From IMG/VR virus record IMGVR_UViG_3300028844_007301, positions 1 to 42,925 of that record: 42,925 nt of DNA. One strand, written 5' to 3'. Under the pieces are notes generated by a model. That model saw only the letters and a program-made list of their open reading frames with translations. It did not search any database and had not been told where the DNA came from. The translations under genes and the position numbers were made by a program. This document shows, one piece after another, positions 28,301 to 32,210 of this stretch (the first letter of the stretch is position 1; each line of letters starts with the position of its first letter). The stretch comes from a virus.

Positions 28301-30246
28301 GCAATTCTGAAATCTATGATACTTATGCAAATAACTTTGTTCTTGATAATTCAATTCTGAATGGCGCAATTCTAAATGGTGTGTTCATCAATGGTGTTGT
28401 TCTTTCTGGAAACGGACACTCAGAAGCATCAATCAGTGAATTTGATATTTGGAATTCAAACCTCATCAATGTAACACTCACTGGTGGTACACTTGATAAC
28501 GTAACATTGACAAACACAAGTGTAGATATTGATCGCCTTGTTGGTACAGAAGTTAATACATGCACAATTGTTGATTCATCAGCAAACAATATCACTGTTG
28601 CAAATAGCCATGTTGCTAATTCAACAATGAAAGATGTATCAGTTGAGAATCTAACAATTTATGGTACACTAACAAATCGTGCAACATACATTGATGGTTC
28701 ATTCCTGAATAGTGATATTCAAGATGGTAATGCAAATAGTTTGACAATCAATGCGTCATCGTTCATCAATGGTACATTGTTCAATAGTGTTGCTAACAGC
28801 ATGACCTTGCATGATGGTGCATTACATAACTTTGACATTTATAATTCACGCATTCATGAAACACAAATTGTCAATGATTCACAAGCAGAAAATCTTGTAT
28901 CAAACAATGCAATTCTAAATTATGCAACAGCAACAAATCTACAATCGAACTATGCCACAATCACCAATGCGGCAATCAATAGTGGATATGCTGAAGACTT
29001 AACAGTTGAAAGATTGACCGCAAATAGTGTTGACCTTGATAATGCAGAACTTGATCAAGTTCAATTGTCAAATGCCACACTACGGATAATTACTGCAAAC
29101 AATGTAGTGATGAATGATGTTGCAATTGATGATGCTAATATTAGCAATACAACAATGCAAGATATTACTGCTGACCGAGTTGTCACAAGTAATACAACAT
29201 TGTTCACAAGTACATTCAATGCTGGTACAATTCTTGGTTCAACAATCAATGCTGCAACTTTAAACAACGCAACAATCAATAGTGCCACTGTTAAAAATGT
29301 AAACATTGATCGTGCGAATGTATCTGTTGCCGAATTGCTCAGTGGTAATATTGCAAATGTTTCGATTATCACAAGCTTTGCTCAAAGATTTGATATTACA
29401 GATGGTACATTTGAAGGTGAGATTTCAAACACTTCAATCTTCGATAGTGAACTATTCAATGTAGATGCTGATGGATTTACAGCAAACAATTTTGCTCTCA
29501 CAAACGGCACAATTGATACTGTTACAGCAAACAATGTAATTGCAAATAATGTTGTCGCTACCAACGTTGAACTCACTGGCGGTACATTAAACAACTTCAA
29601 ACTGAATGAGATTGAAGCAAACAATATCTATCTTGCAAATTCAACATTTGACCATTCAACATTAAATCATGTTGAGATGGAAGGTGTCTATGCAAATAGT
29701 GTTGTAATGGATAATGCAATTTTGAACAGTGCATATTTGAATGGTGCAATTATTAATGGTGTTGTATTAACTGGCGATGGTAATTCAGTAATTTCTGAAT
29801 TTGAAATTTGGAATACAACAGCAAATAATCTAACAATTACCGAATCTGAATATAGTGGTAATGTTGTTCAGTCAATTATTGATGATTCAACTGTACAGAA
29901 TTCAACTGTTGCAAATACAACACTTACAAATGTTACCTTCTCAAGTGGTACAATTACTGGTGATGTAGTATTTGATAATGTAGACTTTGATATTGGTACG
30001 CTTGACAATACTACATTGAACAATTCAACATTGAATACAGCAACCATTCACAATGGAACAATTGAAGGATTGCTGGCAAATACTGTTGAAATGAATGTAG
30101 TCAAGATTACTGATTTAACTTCAAATAATTCAACATTAAATACTGCAACAATAAATAACGGTACGCTAAATAACGCTACAATAAATAATTCGGCTATAAA
30201 TAATTGTATACTTAACGATTCAGTAATTGATTGTGGAACATTCTAA
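10306..30246 (+). CDS. Giant pentapeptide-repeat fibre protein, 6646 residues
   Basis: A single open frame of 19.9 kb. Residues 1 to about 330 form a globular tail-fibre-type N-terminus (YSSNRLFIGHPDG; SHTQLATAQATKEYVDQ; LRVHRGGIGRSHL). Residues about 360-690 are simple beta-solenoid (VNGKSTVNGDTIVNGKSTIN). Residues about 695-795 are a single-copy domain common in marine phage fibres (DLFVQGNTVQIDVQTMVVED, then DAYAGIFRDAADKKFHLF). The rest is overwhelmingly pentapeptide repeat of type [AST]x[LIFV]xx, predicted to fold as a square right-handed beta-helix. Between residues about 2800 and 4600 it is interrupted by modules such as DLGTNTQRFRDLYLANAISV and DANGHIKFNVRLADYYLKTD. The last 2050 residues are almost pure repeat. 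The protein ends inside a repeat, with no separate C-terminal domain. It is Asn/Thr/Asp-rich; the only Cys I noticed are near the C-terminus. Probably a virion fibre or whisker; the exact attachment site is unknown. Confidence 0.85.
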   Translation: MADTISKILIKSSLVTDTPSASDLERAELAYSYSSNRLFIGHPDGNQSPMVIGGTKFLELFETILDDDGTINSGQVLSNRVIVAGEDRDLDFLDIGVLKVAGRELATRFIDKVTTSNAFSDVSHTQLATAQATKEYVDQRTERFLLNFDEESIQEAQILIADANNRFENRTITGDVILSSDGFTKIRDGIIKNEMLKNASILVGTQEVKLGGRIIINMNEDTSGILRVHRGGIGRSHLEKHQVVLGNELEAVQTSSNFIFDTIENKLYINERAEITRHLSIGESLEVADSFFATADSIRFHDYFKVDHTDKSVNIDADNLSIDADIDLTSNLIVAHTNTFDLFAKSTNLYGDSLYISANTVTVSKAHTTFDGEVIVNGKSTVNGDTIVNGKSTINGDSTINGDVQVNSDNVNISSSTVTVVDGVVTFNNDVDYNGDTITVSSGTVTTVYGDVDIQNQLISFNTLQYEVDGTRIDFNSIDFEISNGTHTTIQGDSTINGKTNFTGDILIESNNVEYSLGTLTKFVGPAIFNNDISIVNDLISIDANEFEVSSNTRSVFNGITIFNNVSQLNGELFEISPFTETIYKGTVEFQNLTTFNADSTFNEGIYVNSNLYLSADTNLSSDATSQFRGETTFDNKVSINDELTVTAPSVFNNIVEINDATTINAPTVINDITTINDATTINAPLRVNDNVSIRESLTIEKDLIVERDLFVQGNTVQIDVQTMVVEDNIIVVGKNNEADAVDLGFAAKYKYEGVDAYAGIFRDAADKKFHLFRKYDAEPGITMGNYELATLVGDFEANQVLIESGTISDVTMHRPEIHKATLIDAKLEGTVIHNLSATAASIDHSTANDVYIKNSVLQYSDVKHSELDTITSVNFTGTDTYLTDGWVKNFDIYDSRANNFTATNVYITTGTIDDFDVDDIRVTNFDLKHGDIFNVDIDNVRANNLTATNVYLFDGTQYNFEIEKTISKNFTGTDTFLTKGTIEDFELTDIRVQDFDLKNGKIWNVEIEKISSANDVTVTNFDLKHGDIQDVDVEDMRANNVVSTNTHSTFGHIETFTANNITTTNFDSRQGYLQDIDVEDMRANDVVATNLNLDHVVANDVTTTNFDSRHGYLQDIDVVDMRAEEVKAKFVELDQVTANGVTTTNYKSYHGYLEDTDVEDMRANGVVATNLDLDHVVANDVTTTNFDSRHGYLQDIDVEDIRANNVVSTNVHSTFGHLETYTQNNITTTNFDSRQGYLQDIDVEDMRANNVVSTNTHSTFGHLEDFTANNITITNFKLQYGTIEDYSIEDVRANNVNTTNFVTAHGDLTDIDVEDMRANAVISTNVHSTFGHLETYTANNITTTNYKSYYGYLENTDVEDMRANNVVSTNTHSTFGHLETFTANGITTTNYKSYHGYLEDTDAIDLRATNVALDTGTITNFDATHIRVTNDLKATNVTLDTGTLTNFDIYNSRVYETQIVDRSTANNLESNNATLTFAEIYDTRSERLWSNNATLENAVIKRAEIENIEGINYSLTAGDITNFEIYDSRANNFTATNVYLTTGTFDDFTMRDSRTERITANATTGTNFDLTTGTIDNFLVKNSTFEAIVANNVNGTNYVLDTVIADKVFLNTGTIDLFDIVDSRTYNITANNTTGEYFFLTHGTLEDFTIEKSRMNNSVANNMEINDSTINNATLWNANLAGITITGAVTTQSKFDDSTANNVVINQSTLQNSYIKDTNFDRVEGYDLTATNVFLYDGTLENFDIEASRANNLTATNVYLTTGTITDFDVDDIRVEASTANNLTATNVYLTTGTITDFDVDDIRVEKAEANNVTATNVYLMTGTIEDFDAENIRANNVTATNVFLTTGTIDQFTGTHLHITDDFKATNVVLDTGTLTNFDIYNSRVYDTQIVEESSANNLVSNNATLTYAEIFDTRSERLWSNNATLENAIIKRAEIENIEGKNYSLTDGDLTNFDIYDSRANNLTATNVYLETGTIEDFDVTNIRVEASTANNLTATNVYLTTGTIEDFDVTNIRVEASTANNLTATNVYLETGTIDNFTGTHLHITDDLQATNVTMDTGSMVNFDIEASRANNLTATNVFLTDGTIDNFDLEASRANNLTATNVYLETGTIDNFDLEASRANNFTATNVYLETGTIDNFKGTHLHITNDLKATNVTLDTGTITNFDIYNSRVYDTQIVEESSANNLVSNNATLNYATSEYLTSNNATITNAKIKNAEIENIEGINYDLKAGDIDDFDIENSRIANSTLNLVTGTNVDLDGGLIENYEINDSFGNNVTLNFSTLNDAQLNRPTLDHATLTGVTIAGAVATESKFDNSTANTVVINDSEIYTTLIENSNVENITGNNVYLTGGTLDNFKIYRSTIYDSQIVQNSEAEYLTSNNAQLNDATILNATAENLTSNNATITYAQAHYLTSNNATLHRADIFDTEGIRVDLTTGTIDDYDIIDSRMDRMQANNVALNKGSMADYDIDGSRLRQVTGNNVDLTIGTIDDYTIKQSNIEDTSGVRVNLTTGIIDQYTIKDSDLNNVNGTSVDLTTGTIDDYTIQNSDLDTINGVRVDLTTGKIEHYAIANSNLNLVTGTNVDLTSGEIKTYHIEGSTANNLTATNVYLQTGTADDIDITNSTLDSVEGTRVDLTTGKIEQYAIANTSLNLVTGTNVDLTSGEIKTYHIEGSTANNLTATNVYLTTGTLDTFDGVRVDLTTGEIEQYAIANSSLNLVTGTNVNLTTGIIDDYTIKQSDIEDIDGVRVDLTTGTITTYHVEGSTANNLTATNVYLTTGTAGDFTVSSSKIVDTTVDGTFVPADDSVDLGANASRFQDAYISNELNLGLAVMRINEDGHIDFVNQAGENVRLADYAMKEDAATAVVTETAIVGSTFSGNVVANTITVHAGSIANVEIRNADIYGSRVYETQLINEITANNVFSDNAEIEDALVTRATILNATANNLTSNNATIRNADITDATALRFTANSSSFGQVEIWDSKIYTSQIIESQIIQESTADQLTSNYATINDATIDKATITDATAERLTSNNATLNDVTIEEGTATDLLLNNATLEAATANNLVLTGPTTISGHLLPTANGVYDLGSIENPFRHMFLSGSTLYVGGVPITMGGDGFKFGADLADYSKSSEQAAHIQTETAQINTLTANTGTVTILSGETLTYTGLSTLTEIDSETAEITDLTVGQIEGNYANVDTLVVTTDTTLDGTTTIGNADIQIGDVDTLTARKLTVTEDATVANSVTIDGFTMWKDGEGHLKLSNRLADYYLKTDDTTGELVRTNRLIANNAFIDVLDANTGSVDELDSVDLKVANSITLNNFGMAIDENGHLKFTHRLADYYLKTDDTSGEKVTTNNLFAQNTFVNFIDANTAEIDELEVVNIHATNDVSAANSVSVNGFTMWRDGDGYLKLSDRLADYYLKTDDTTGELVRTNRLIANNAFIDVIDANSGTIDVLTVENITVKDGTIDDVTFNNVNVNGGTVEFINLKNSTLVDVEGNLNEPDIADPVITGGTWTDATTTNTTLDGQIVFNAPLLAGTDIDLGTNTQRFRDLYLANAISVQNATHGAYISLDANGHIKFNVRLADYYLKTDDTSSEKVESTLGIFETANADTVNATTVNVDDLFADEADVNILAATNAIITSGTITTLGTTDITSTDIKTNDILVTNGVFVGGETKADSALITVDENGHIKFNVRLADYYLKTDDTSGEKVTTSNLYAGNTFTDVIDANTGTIDQLEGTDLDYDNAVIDTANVTRSTITTLHSTTGTITNIDGTTADYTQGKFGSLDVTGIADINTIQATDGTITTVNGTTANYLNVNATEELFAANATILAGGISNVRIDNADIYNSRIYETQITTNSTAENLVSNTATLHDATAYNLTSENATINNAVTNNLTSNNATLENATIKKSVIENSEIRVSKIIESEIVQESTADQLTSNYATINDATIERATINDTTANRITSNNATLNVVTIKGGTTDGLQSTNETLTDVKTINLTTEGTFVPSVDDTQDIGSTTERYHDAYLSNELNIDGVRMRIVSGEIDFVDTDGNNVKLADYNMASETGATITSNEANLNLIVNNELTANIADVVVLEAEDATIDELMITTQFTSPENQLVNATVTGTATINDEVVTTSTVGTADITTLTATNVTITTETVGTSNITTAQVDQLDANTAVLIDLEGTTGRYDTFTAGVLTATTATVTDSFTSSLNTTLLGDTTIADATITEETVTTSTITDATVTNTLTVNRSFTATANVTDLFVENNIEAPSGAIKTLGVQNGQIDNLTATNVQFARKISLETVDISLNNDNQIVFSANVDHLNVTNLTTTDELTVHNTLVASDIAEFVGQTTMNDVAINGTFTANTIDVTTSALLENATVTDTLTAMNTVRFGQAISLNSAIMSVDANGEIKFNVPLADYAKEHGEGFHAGDLEGDVFRANTATIVDAEIENLTTNNTTLNFATINGGVITGSVLNGVTLAGGAGMIDGFEYFNSVMANTVASNTHMTEGTIDDFEMTNSLILDSTMNDSSANNLTITYSELKESLLENVRITGHLIPTANVTYDLGTPDLRFRDLYLSGSTINIGSAAISMNEEEGTLETDKFRVEDQVANSSTLNYLDSYQATINQLTVNNFVTNDSTTLNIAQINKLQSTSVDLTEVQVNELDANTARLIDANIGTAQVNALNANTVDLLDGTIRSIEIYDSYSDNLLAENSTLERGTIEDMTIGNTTVKFITGTDVDLTRGTIDDYTIKNSQIQDTTATNLDISGSEFTNVEIYDGYSNNLTAENSTLVTGSIHRFNITDTTAQRITGTDFNLTNGSLDNFDIRNSRVYDTQIVEETSANYLVSNNATLHVATIHDSTTYNAVIHNAEAYNLTSNNATLNQATILDSTIRNAQIYNSTIHESQIVSESHADELTSNNATLHVATIYDSTTHRATIHDAHANNLTSDHATLEDASLANSFITTSTLDGVILKNSSMQGMSVDWVTIGHASIDDSWANTMEIRESFFENNDFEDSRTANSTIKLSTINDSVVNDSDAHRLKVYDSDLFDIRVTNGTFTIVNTEDLTANDVTLTNGTLDRFTTTNVDLTTGTIDDYNIINSRIYDTHANNLIVDVTTIKDATITDANIATADVDTLYVDTTFGQIGTILNLTSNFVSTTDALITSADITGANVNTANIDFATVDYANIIDTDITEAEVELLTVNNAFITTGSSTWHDIVNLDALNGTIRDLTVNQTATITKEIVTESDINTGKIVNATLTTADIGDAEIANTEIGYANVGKLVVAQTEMQDVVAETLTANRLDINVSSYLKQAEINTLTSTTMSASNKVLAPTIKATLLADLFEAEIEKETVTESWITTAHITTGYVDDLHFTSASPDVLTANTIHVKDLASANAVLSTATITNSGFSDGLIQNTEIRFSDFKYGEIVDSNITGGTANGLNLTTSVLDDITVLSGNIFNVVIDGAIIKEAVFDGGMGQIRNYEIYDSYANSFVMDDSILNRPILNAPVINGAQLQGAFGRFVDFEFWESKANNLFLRDSTVNTSLIEDSTAENLTIANSTITSTSTINGASLNDVLIEKATANDVQLSNATISDSTFEDIVLNNVRITGFLINDAVTSSGGELSSGDGSANSGNAGFLDGEYFGEGGLLLGIRLHDATANDLIVNTGTMHDVLMQNSTIRDSVANNMTFNSGTLYDFDIYNSRIHETQIVQDSTAENLISNNAILKNATAESLTSANATITTATITNAIATNLQSTNATISSATILNSTANNLSSANATLTDADIVDSAANNLFVENSTIMLSTLDTVQINGSSANNLTVNNSFITNTSIVDSTAERLNSNNSVVANSTITNSSLEQVAITNSDFTGNILTGSQINGTTIIGGSAQGVAISGSTATNLSAAQSILTNSQIRNSTANNLTSNDGTFNRPFVDSATVENATVANSTFTNITITDSNLGTLSLEGSTANDLSVTLSSIETSAIANSTITNTSLEQVVAANSEFKLTTIRNSEIYDTYANNFVLDNSILNGAILNGVFINGVVLSGNGHSEASISEFDIWNSNLINVTLTGGTLDNVTLTNTSVDIDRLVGTEVNTCTIVDSSANNITVANSHVANSTMKDVSVENLTIYGTLTNRATYIDGSFLNSDIQDGNANSLTINASSFINGTLFNSVANSMTLHDGALHNFDIYNSRIHETQIVNDSQAENLVSNNAILNYATATNLQSNYATITNAAINSGYAEDLTVERLTANSVDLDNAELDQVQLSNATLRIITANNVVMNDVAIDDANISNTTMQDITADRVVTSNTTLFTSTFNAGTILGSTINAATLNNATINSATVKNVNIDRANVSVAELLSGNIANVSIITSFAQRFDITDGTFEGEISNTSIFDSELFNVDADGFTANNFALTNGTIDTVTANNVIANNVVATNVELTGGTLNNFKLNEIEANNIYLANSTFDHSTLNHVEMEGVYANSVVMDNAILNSAYLNGAIINGVVLTGDGNSVISEFEIWNTTANNLTITESEYSGNVVQSIIDDSTVQNSTVANTTLTNVTFSSGTITGDVVFDNVDFDIGTLDNTTLNNSTLNTATIHNGTIEGLLANTVEMNVVKITDLTSNNSTLNTATINNGTLNNATINNSAINNCILNDSVIDCGTF
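14596..17020 (+). repeat. Three copies of a ~280-bp module in the giant gene
   Basis: A block starting KATNV-LDTGT-TNFDIYNSRVY and running through RSERLWSNNATLENA and IENIEGINY occurs at about 14596-14880 and 15890-16180, and in altered form at about 16755-17020. Order and wording of successive pentapeptides are conserved across the copies, so these are segmental duplications rather than generic repeats. Confidence 0.75.
16192..16430 (+). repeat. 90-bp (30-residue) tandem units in the giant gene
   Basis: Successive units of six pentapeptides (ANNLTATNVYL, TGTIEDFDVTNIRVEAST) repeat every 90 bp with few nucleotide changes. A second pair of near-identical 90-bp units lies at about 15547-15730. 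The high DNA identity points to recent unequal crossing over or slippage. Confidence 0.75.
20110..20624 (+). repeat. 65-bp exact direct repeat in the giant gene
   Basis: The 65 bases at 20110-20174 recur exactly at 20560-20624, 450 bp downstream. They lie within a module encoding RLADYYLKTDDTTGELVRTN that appears in related form five times between about 20030 and 21430. Confidence 0.85.
30150..30202 (+). promoter_or_regulatory. Cluster of three late-promoter octamers inside the end of the giant gene
   Basis: AATAAATA at 30150-30157, AATAAATA at 30180-30187 and a perfect TATAAATA at 30195-30202. The last lies 44 bp upstream of the acetyltransferase ATG, the same spacing as the other late promoters here. 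The coding sequence switches to ATA for Ile in exactly this stretch, while ATT and ATC dominate in the rest of the gene. This is probably the promoter of the 30246-36421 operon. Confidence 0.65.
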
Positions 30247-30761
30247 TGTATATGCTTCAAGAAGGTATTGATGTATTAAGAGATTATGCGGTATCGGTTG
30301 GTAATCCTAAAACTGATATGCCGCAGGAACTTGTCTATCAGGCGATTAAATTATTAAATCGTTTTGAAGATGATGATAAAAGAAAAGAAATTTTAGCAAG
30401 TCATTCGATTGCAGTTGCTGCAGACCGTCAAAACAAAAATGTAATTTCTTGTGCTACAATGAGAAAGCCAAGAGAAACGAGAAAGAAAGAAATTTTTACT
30501 GCAGCAAATTCTTTAGAATTGATGGACGAATTTGTGTTTGAACTTGGCCATATGTACACACATGAGAATTATCGAAAACAAGGAATATTAAAATATCTTG
30601 TGTATCGTTTACTTGGTAACCGTAATAGCCGAGGACAAACAGTTTTTGCAACCGCTAGTCAAGATTATGTAATTAATATGTTATTAAACTATTTTGGTTT
30701 TGAAGTTATTGAAAAATATCAATCAGAGAAATCGGAAGTTGCGTTACTTGGTTTAATGTAA
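30246..30761 (+). CDS. GNAT-like N-acetyltransferase
   Basis: 171 residues from the ATG at 30246, which overlaps the giant gene's stop as TAATG. An in-frame ATG at 30252 is also possible. The middle holds ELGHMYTHENYRKQGILKYLVYRLLG, fitting GNAT motif A: beta4, then the acetyl-CoA pyrophosphate loop RKQGIL, then helix alpha3. It is followed by VFATASQD and YVINMLLNYFGFEVIEKY, the motif B pattern of a helix and the GF(E/K) turn. The family moves acetyl groups from acetyl-CoA to amines of proteins, small molecules or nucleobases. The substrate cannot be read here. Its place between the fibre gene and baseplate genes in a late unit suggests a virion protein or late host target, but a Mom-like DNA-modifying role cannot be excluded. 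Confidence 0.65.
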   Translation: MYMLQEGIDVLRDYAVSVGNPKTDMPQELVYQAIKLLNRFEDDDKRKEILASHSIAVAADRQNKNVISCATMRKPRETRKKEIFTAANSLELMDEFVFELGHMYTHENYRKQGILKYLVYRLLGNRNSRGQTVFATASQDYVINMLLNYFGFEVIEKYQSEKSEVALLGLM

Positions 30762-31456
30762 TGCCATATCCAATTTTTAAAAAAGTTCGTGATGTTCAAA
30801 GAAAAGATCGAGAAGAACGGCAAAAAATCACTCCATTAGATCGTAAAGTTGATGATACGCTAAAAAGTGATTCGCAAGTAAATAAAAATTTAAGTGATAC
30901 GAGAACTTGGTTTCGTGAAAAGATTAATCAAGTTTTGTATCCGTCAGTTCGTGTAATGAATCGAACTGAAAGACCTAAAAGTTATTATGATTCACATACC
31001 GACAATCGAATTTCGAAAGGTTCGCAAATAGTACCAGGTTCTTTGTACTGTTGGTTTTATGATCCAAAGTATCGAAGAACTTTGCCATATTACGATGCCT
31101 TTCCTGTAGCATTCATATTGAATATGTATAATGATGGATTTCTTGGTATGAATTTACATTACTTGCCTCTTCGAGCAAGGTCTGTTTTACTTACAAGGCT
31201 TCTTGATAATATGCTGAAAAAATCATCACGCTCAACTTATCTTGATCTTCAATATAGTACTCTTGCAGGAGCGGCACAATATCGTGAAGTTAAGCCATGT
31301 ATTCATCGATACTTACTCAAACAAATTCGTGGACAGATGATTGCAATTCCGCCAGATGAATGGATACGAGCAGTCTTTTTACCACTTGAAAGTTTCCAGA
31401 AAAAGAATGCTTCTCATGTTTGGAAAGAATCAATTCGGGCATCAAGGAGAATCTAA
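30761..31456 (+). CDS. Conserved-looking phage structural protein of unknown role
   Basis: 231 residues. I do not recognise a named family, although the segment GSLYCWFYDPKYRRTLPYYD, followed by FPVAFIL and DGFLGMNLHYLPLRARSVLL, is reminiscent of a baseplate-region protein found in marine T4-like phages. The first 60 residues are basic and charged (KKVRDVQRKDREERQK), likely flexible. The C-terminal part is helix-rich with many Lys and Arg. It starts in a TAATG overlap with the acetyltransferase and ends in a TAATG overlap with the tube-fold protein, so the three are translationally coupled. Placement among baseplate genes suggests a tail or baseplate component. Confidence 0.6.
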   Translation: MPYPIFKKVRDVQRKDREERQKITPLDRKVDDTLKSDSQVNKNLSDTRTWFREKINQVLYPSVRVMNRTERPKSYYDSHTDNRISKGSQIVPGSLYCWFYDPKYRRTLPYYDAFPVAFILNMYNDGFLGMNLHYLPLRARSVLLTRLLDNMLKKSSRSTYLDLQYSTLAGAAQYREVKPCIHRYLLKQIRGQMIAIPPDEWIRAVFLPLESFQKKNASHVWKESIRASRRI

Positions 31457-32184
31457 TGGCTGATAGCATGATATCAACTTCTTGGGGACATGCAAGTAAA
31501 GATAGTTGGGAAAATAAACATGGCAAAAAGAGGTTTAGTGTTTCAGATTTTATTCGCAAAGTTACTCCGAATTTATATCTTTGTAAATTTTATTATGAAA
31601 TTTTAGAAACAAATAATCTTGAAGAAGAATTTTTATCAAAATCACCAACACAAAAAGGTTATACTGAAGTTGAAAAATTAAAATTAAGAGATGCTTTCTT
31701 TTATTCAAAAGGTATAACATTACCATCAAGAGGATTGAATACAGATCAATATTTGTTTCCAAACGGCTTTCGAATTGAAACACCAACTGGTACAAATTAT
31801 GGTGATGGAAACGTTGCAATTCCAATGATTGCTGATGACCGTTATGCCTTTTATGATTTCTTTACATTTTGGATGAACAAGATACATTCAAAAGAAACAG
31901 GCTTTTTTGGATTTTATGATGATTATATAGCAGACATAGCAATTCGTCAGCTTCGCTCAACAACAGAAGACCGTCGATCAAGAGATGATGATGTTACTGA
32001 TGGTCTCAACGCTTTTCATGAAGAGATGTCAGCAGGTGCTGGAAACTGGGTATATGGTGTTATTTTAAAAAACGCATTTCCAAAAGCAATAAGTGCCGTA
32101 ACTTTTGCACATGATGCAAAAGAACAGGTATCATTCGAAGTTAACTTTGCATACGAAGGTATCGATTATATAAGACCATCATAA
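31456..32184 (+). CDS. Tail tube-fold baseplate protein (gp54/gp19 type)
   Basis: 242 residues from the ATG at 31456, chosen over an upstream in-frame start because AAGGAGA lies 5 bp before it and it overlaps the previous stop as TAATG. The layout resembles tube-fold proteins such as T4 gp54, the baseplate-tube initiator. It has an N-terminal membrane-like strand (TPNLYLCKFYYEIL), a Gly/Thr-rich segment (FRIETPTGTNYGDG), a domain VAIPMIADDRYAFYDFFTFW that parallels the tube protein's helix, and the final beta pair KNAFPKAISAVTFAHDAKEQ with SFEVNFAYEGIDY, which matches the tube ending. It is distinct from the major tube gene at 1269-1979. I favour the tube initiator or a junction protein. The fold is more certain than the exact role. 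Confidence 0.6.
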   Translation: MADSMISTSWGHASKDSWENKHGKKRFSVSDFIRKVTPNLYLCKFYYEILETNNLEEEFLSKSPTQKGYTEVEKLKLRDAFFYSKGITLPSRGLNTDQYLFPNGFRIETPTGTNYGDGNVAIPMIADDRYAFYDFFTFWMNKIHSKETGFFGFYDDYIADIAIRQLRSTTEDRRSRDDDVTDGLNAFHEEMSAGAGNWVYGVILKNAFPKAISAVTFAHDAKEQVSFEVNFAYEGIDYIRPS

Positions 32185-32210
32185 CATTAACTATTTCATG
32201 GAGCATATAA

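Noticed and set aside
11367-29624. Dozens of long open frames on the minus strand and in other frames inside the giant gene
   Set aside because: They are antisense shadows of the repeat: composition is skewed to Val/Ser/Ala/Phe strings, they lack ribosome sites, and they follow the periodicity of the sense codons.
10306-30246. CRISPR-like regularly spaced repeats
   Set aside because: The periodicity is a multiple of 15 bp in one open frame and reflects pentapeptide repeats. There are no unique spacers of constant size and no cas genes.
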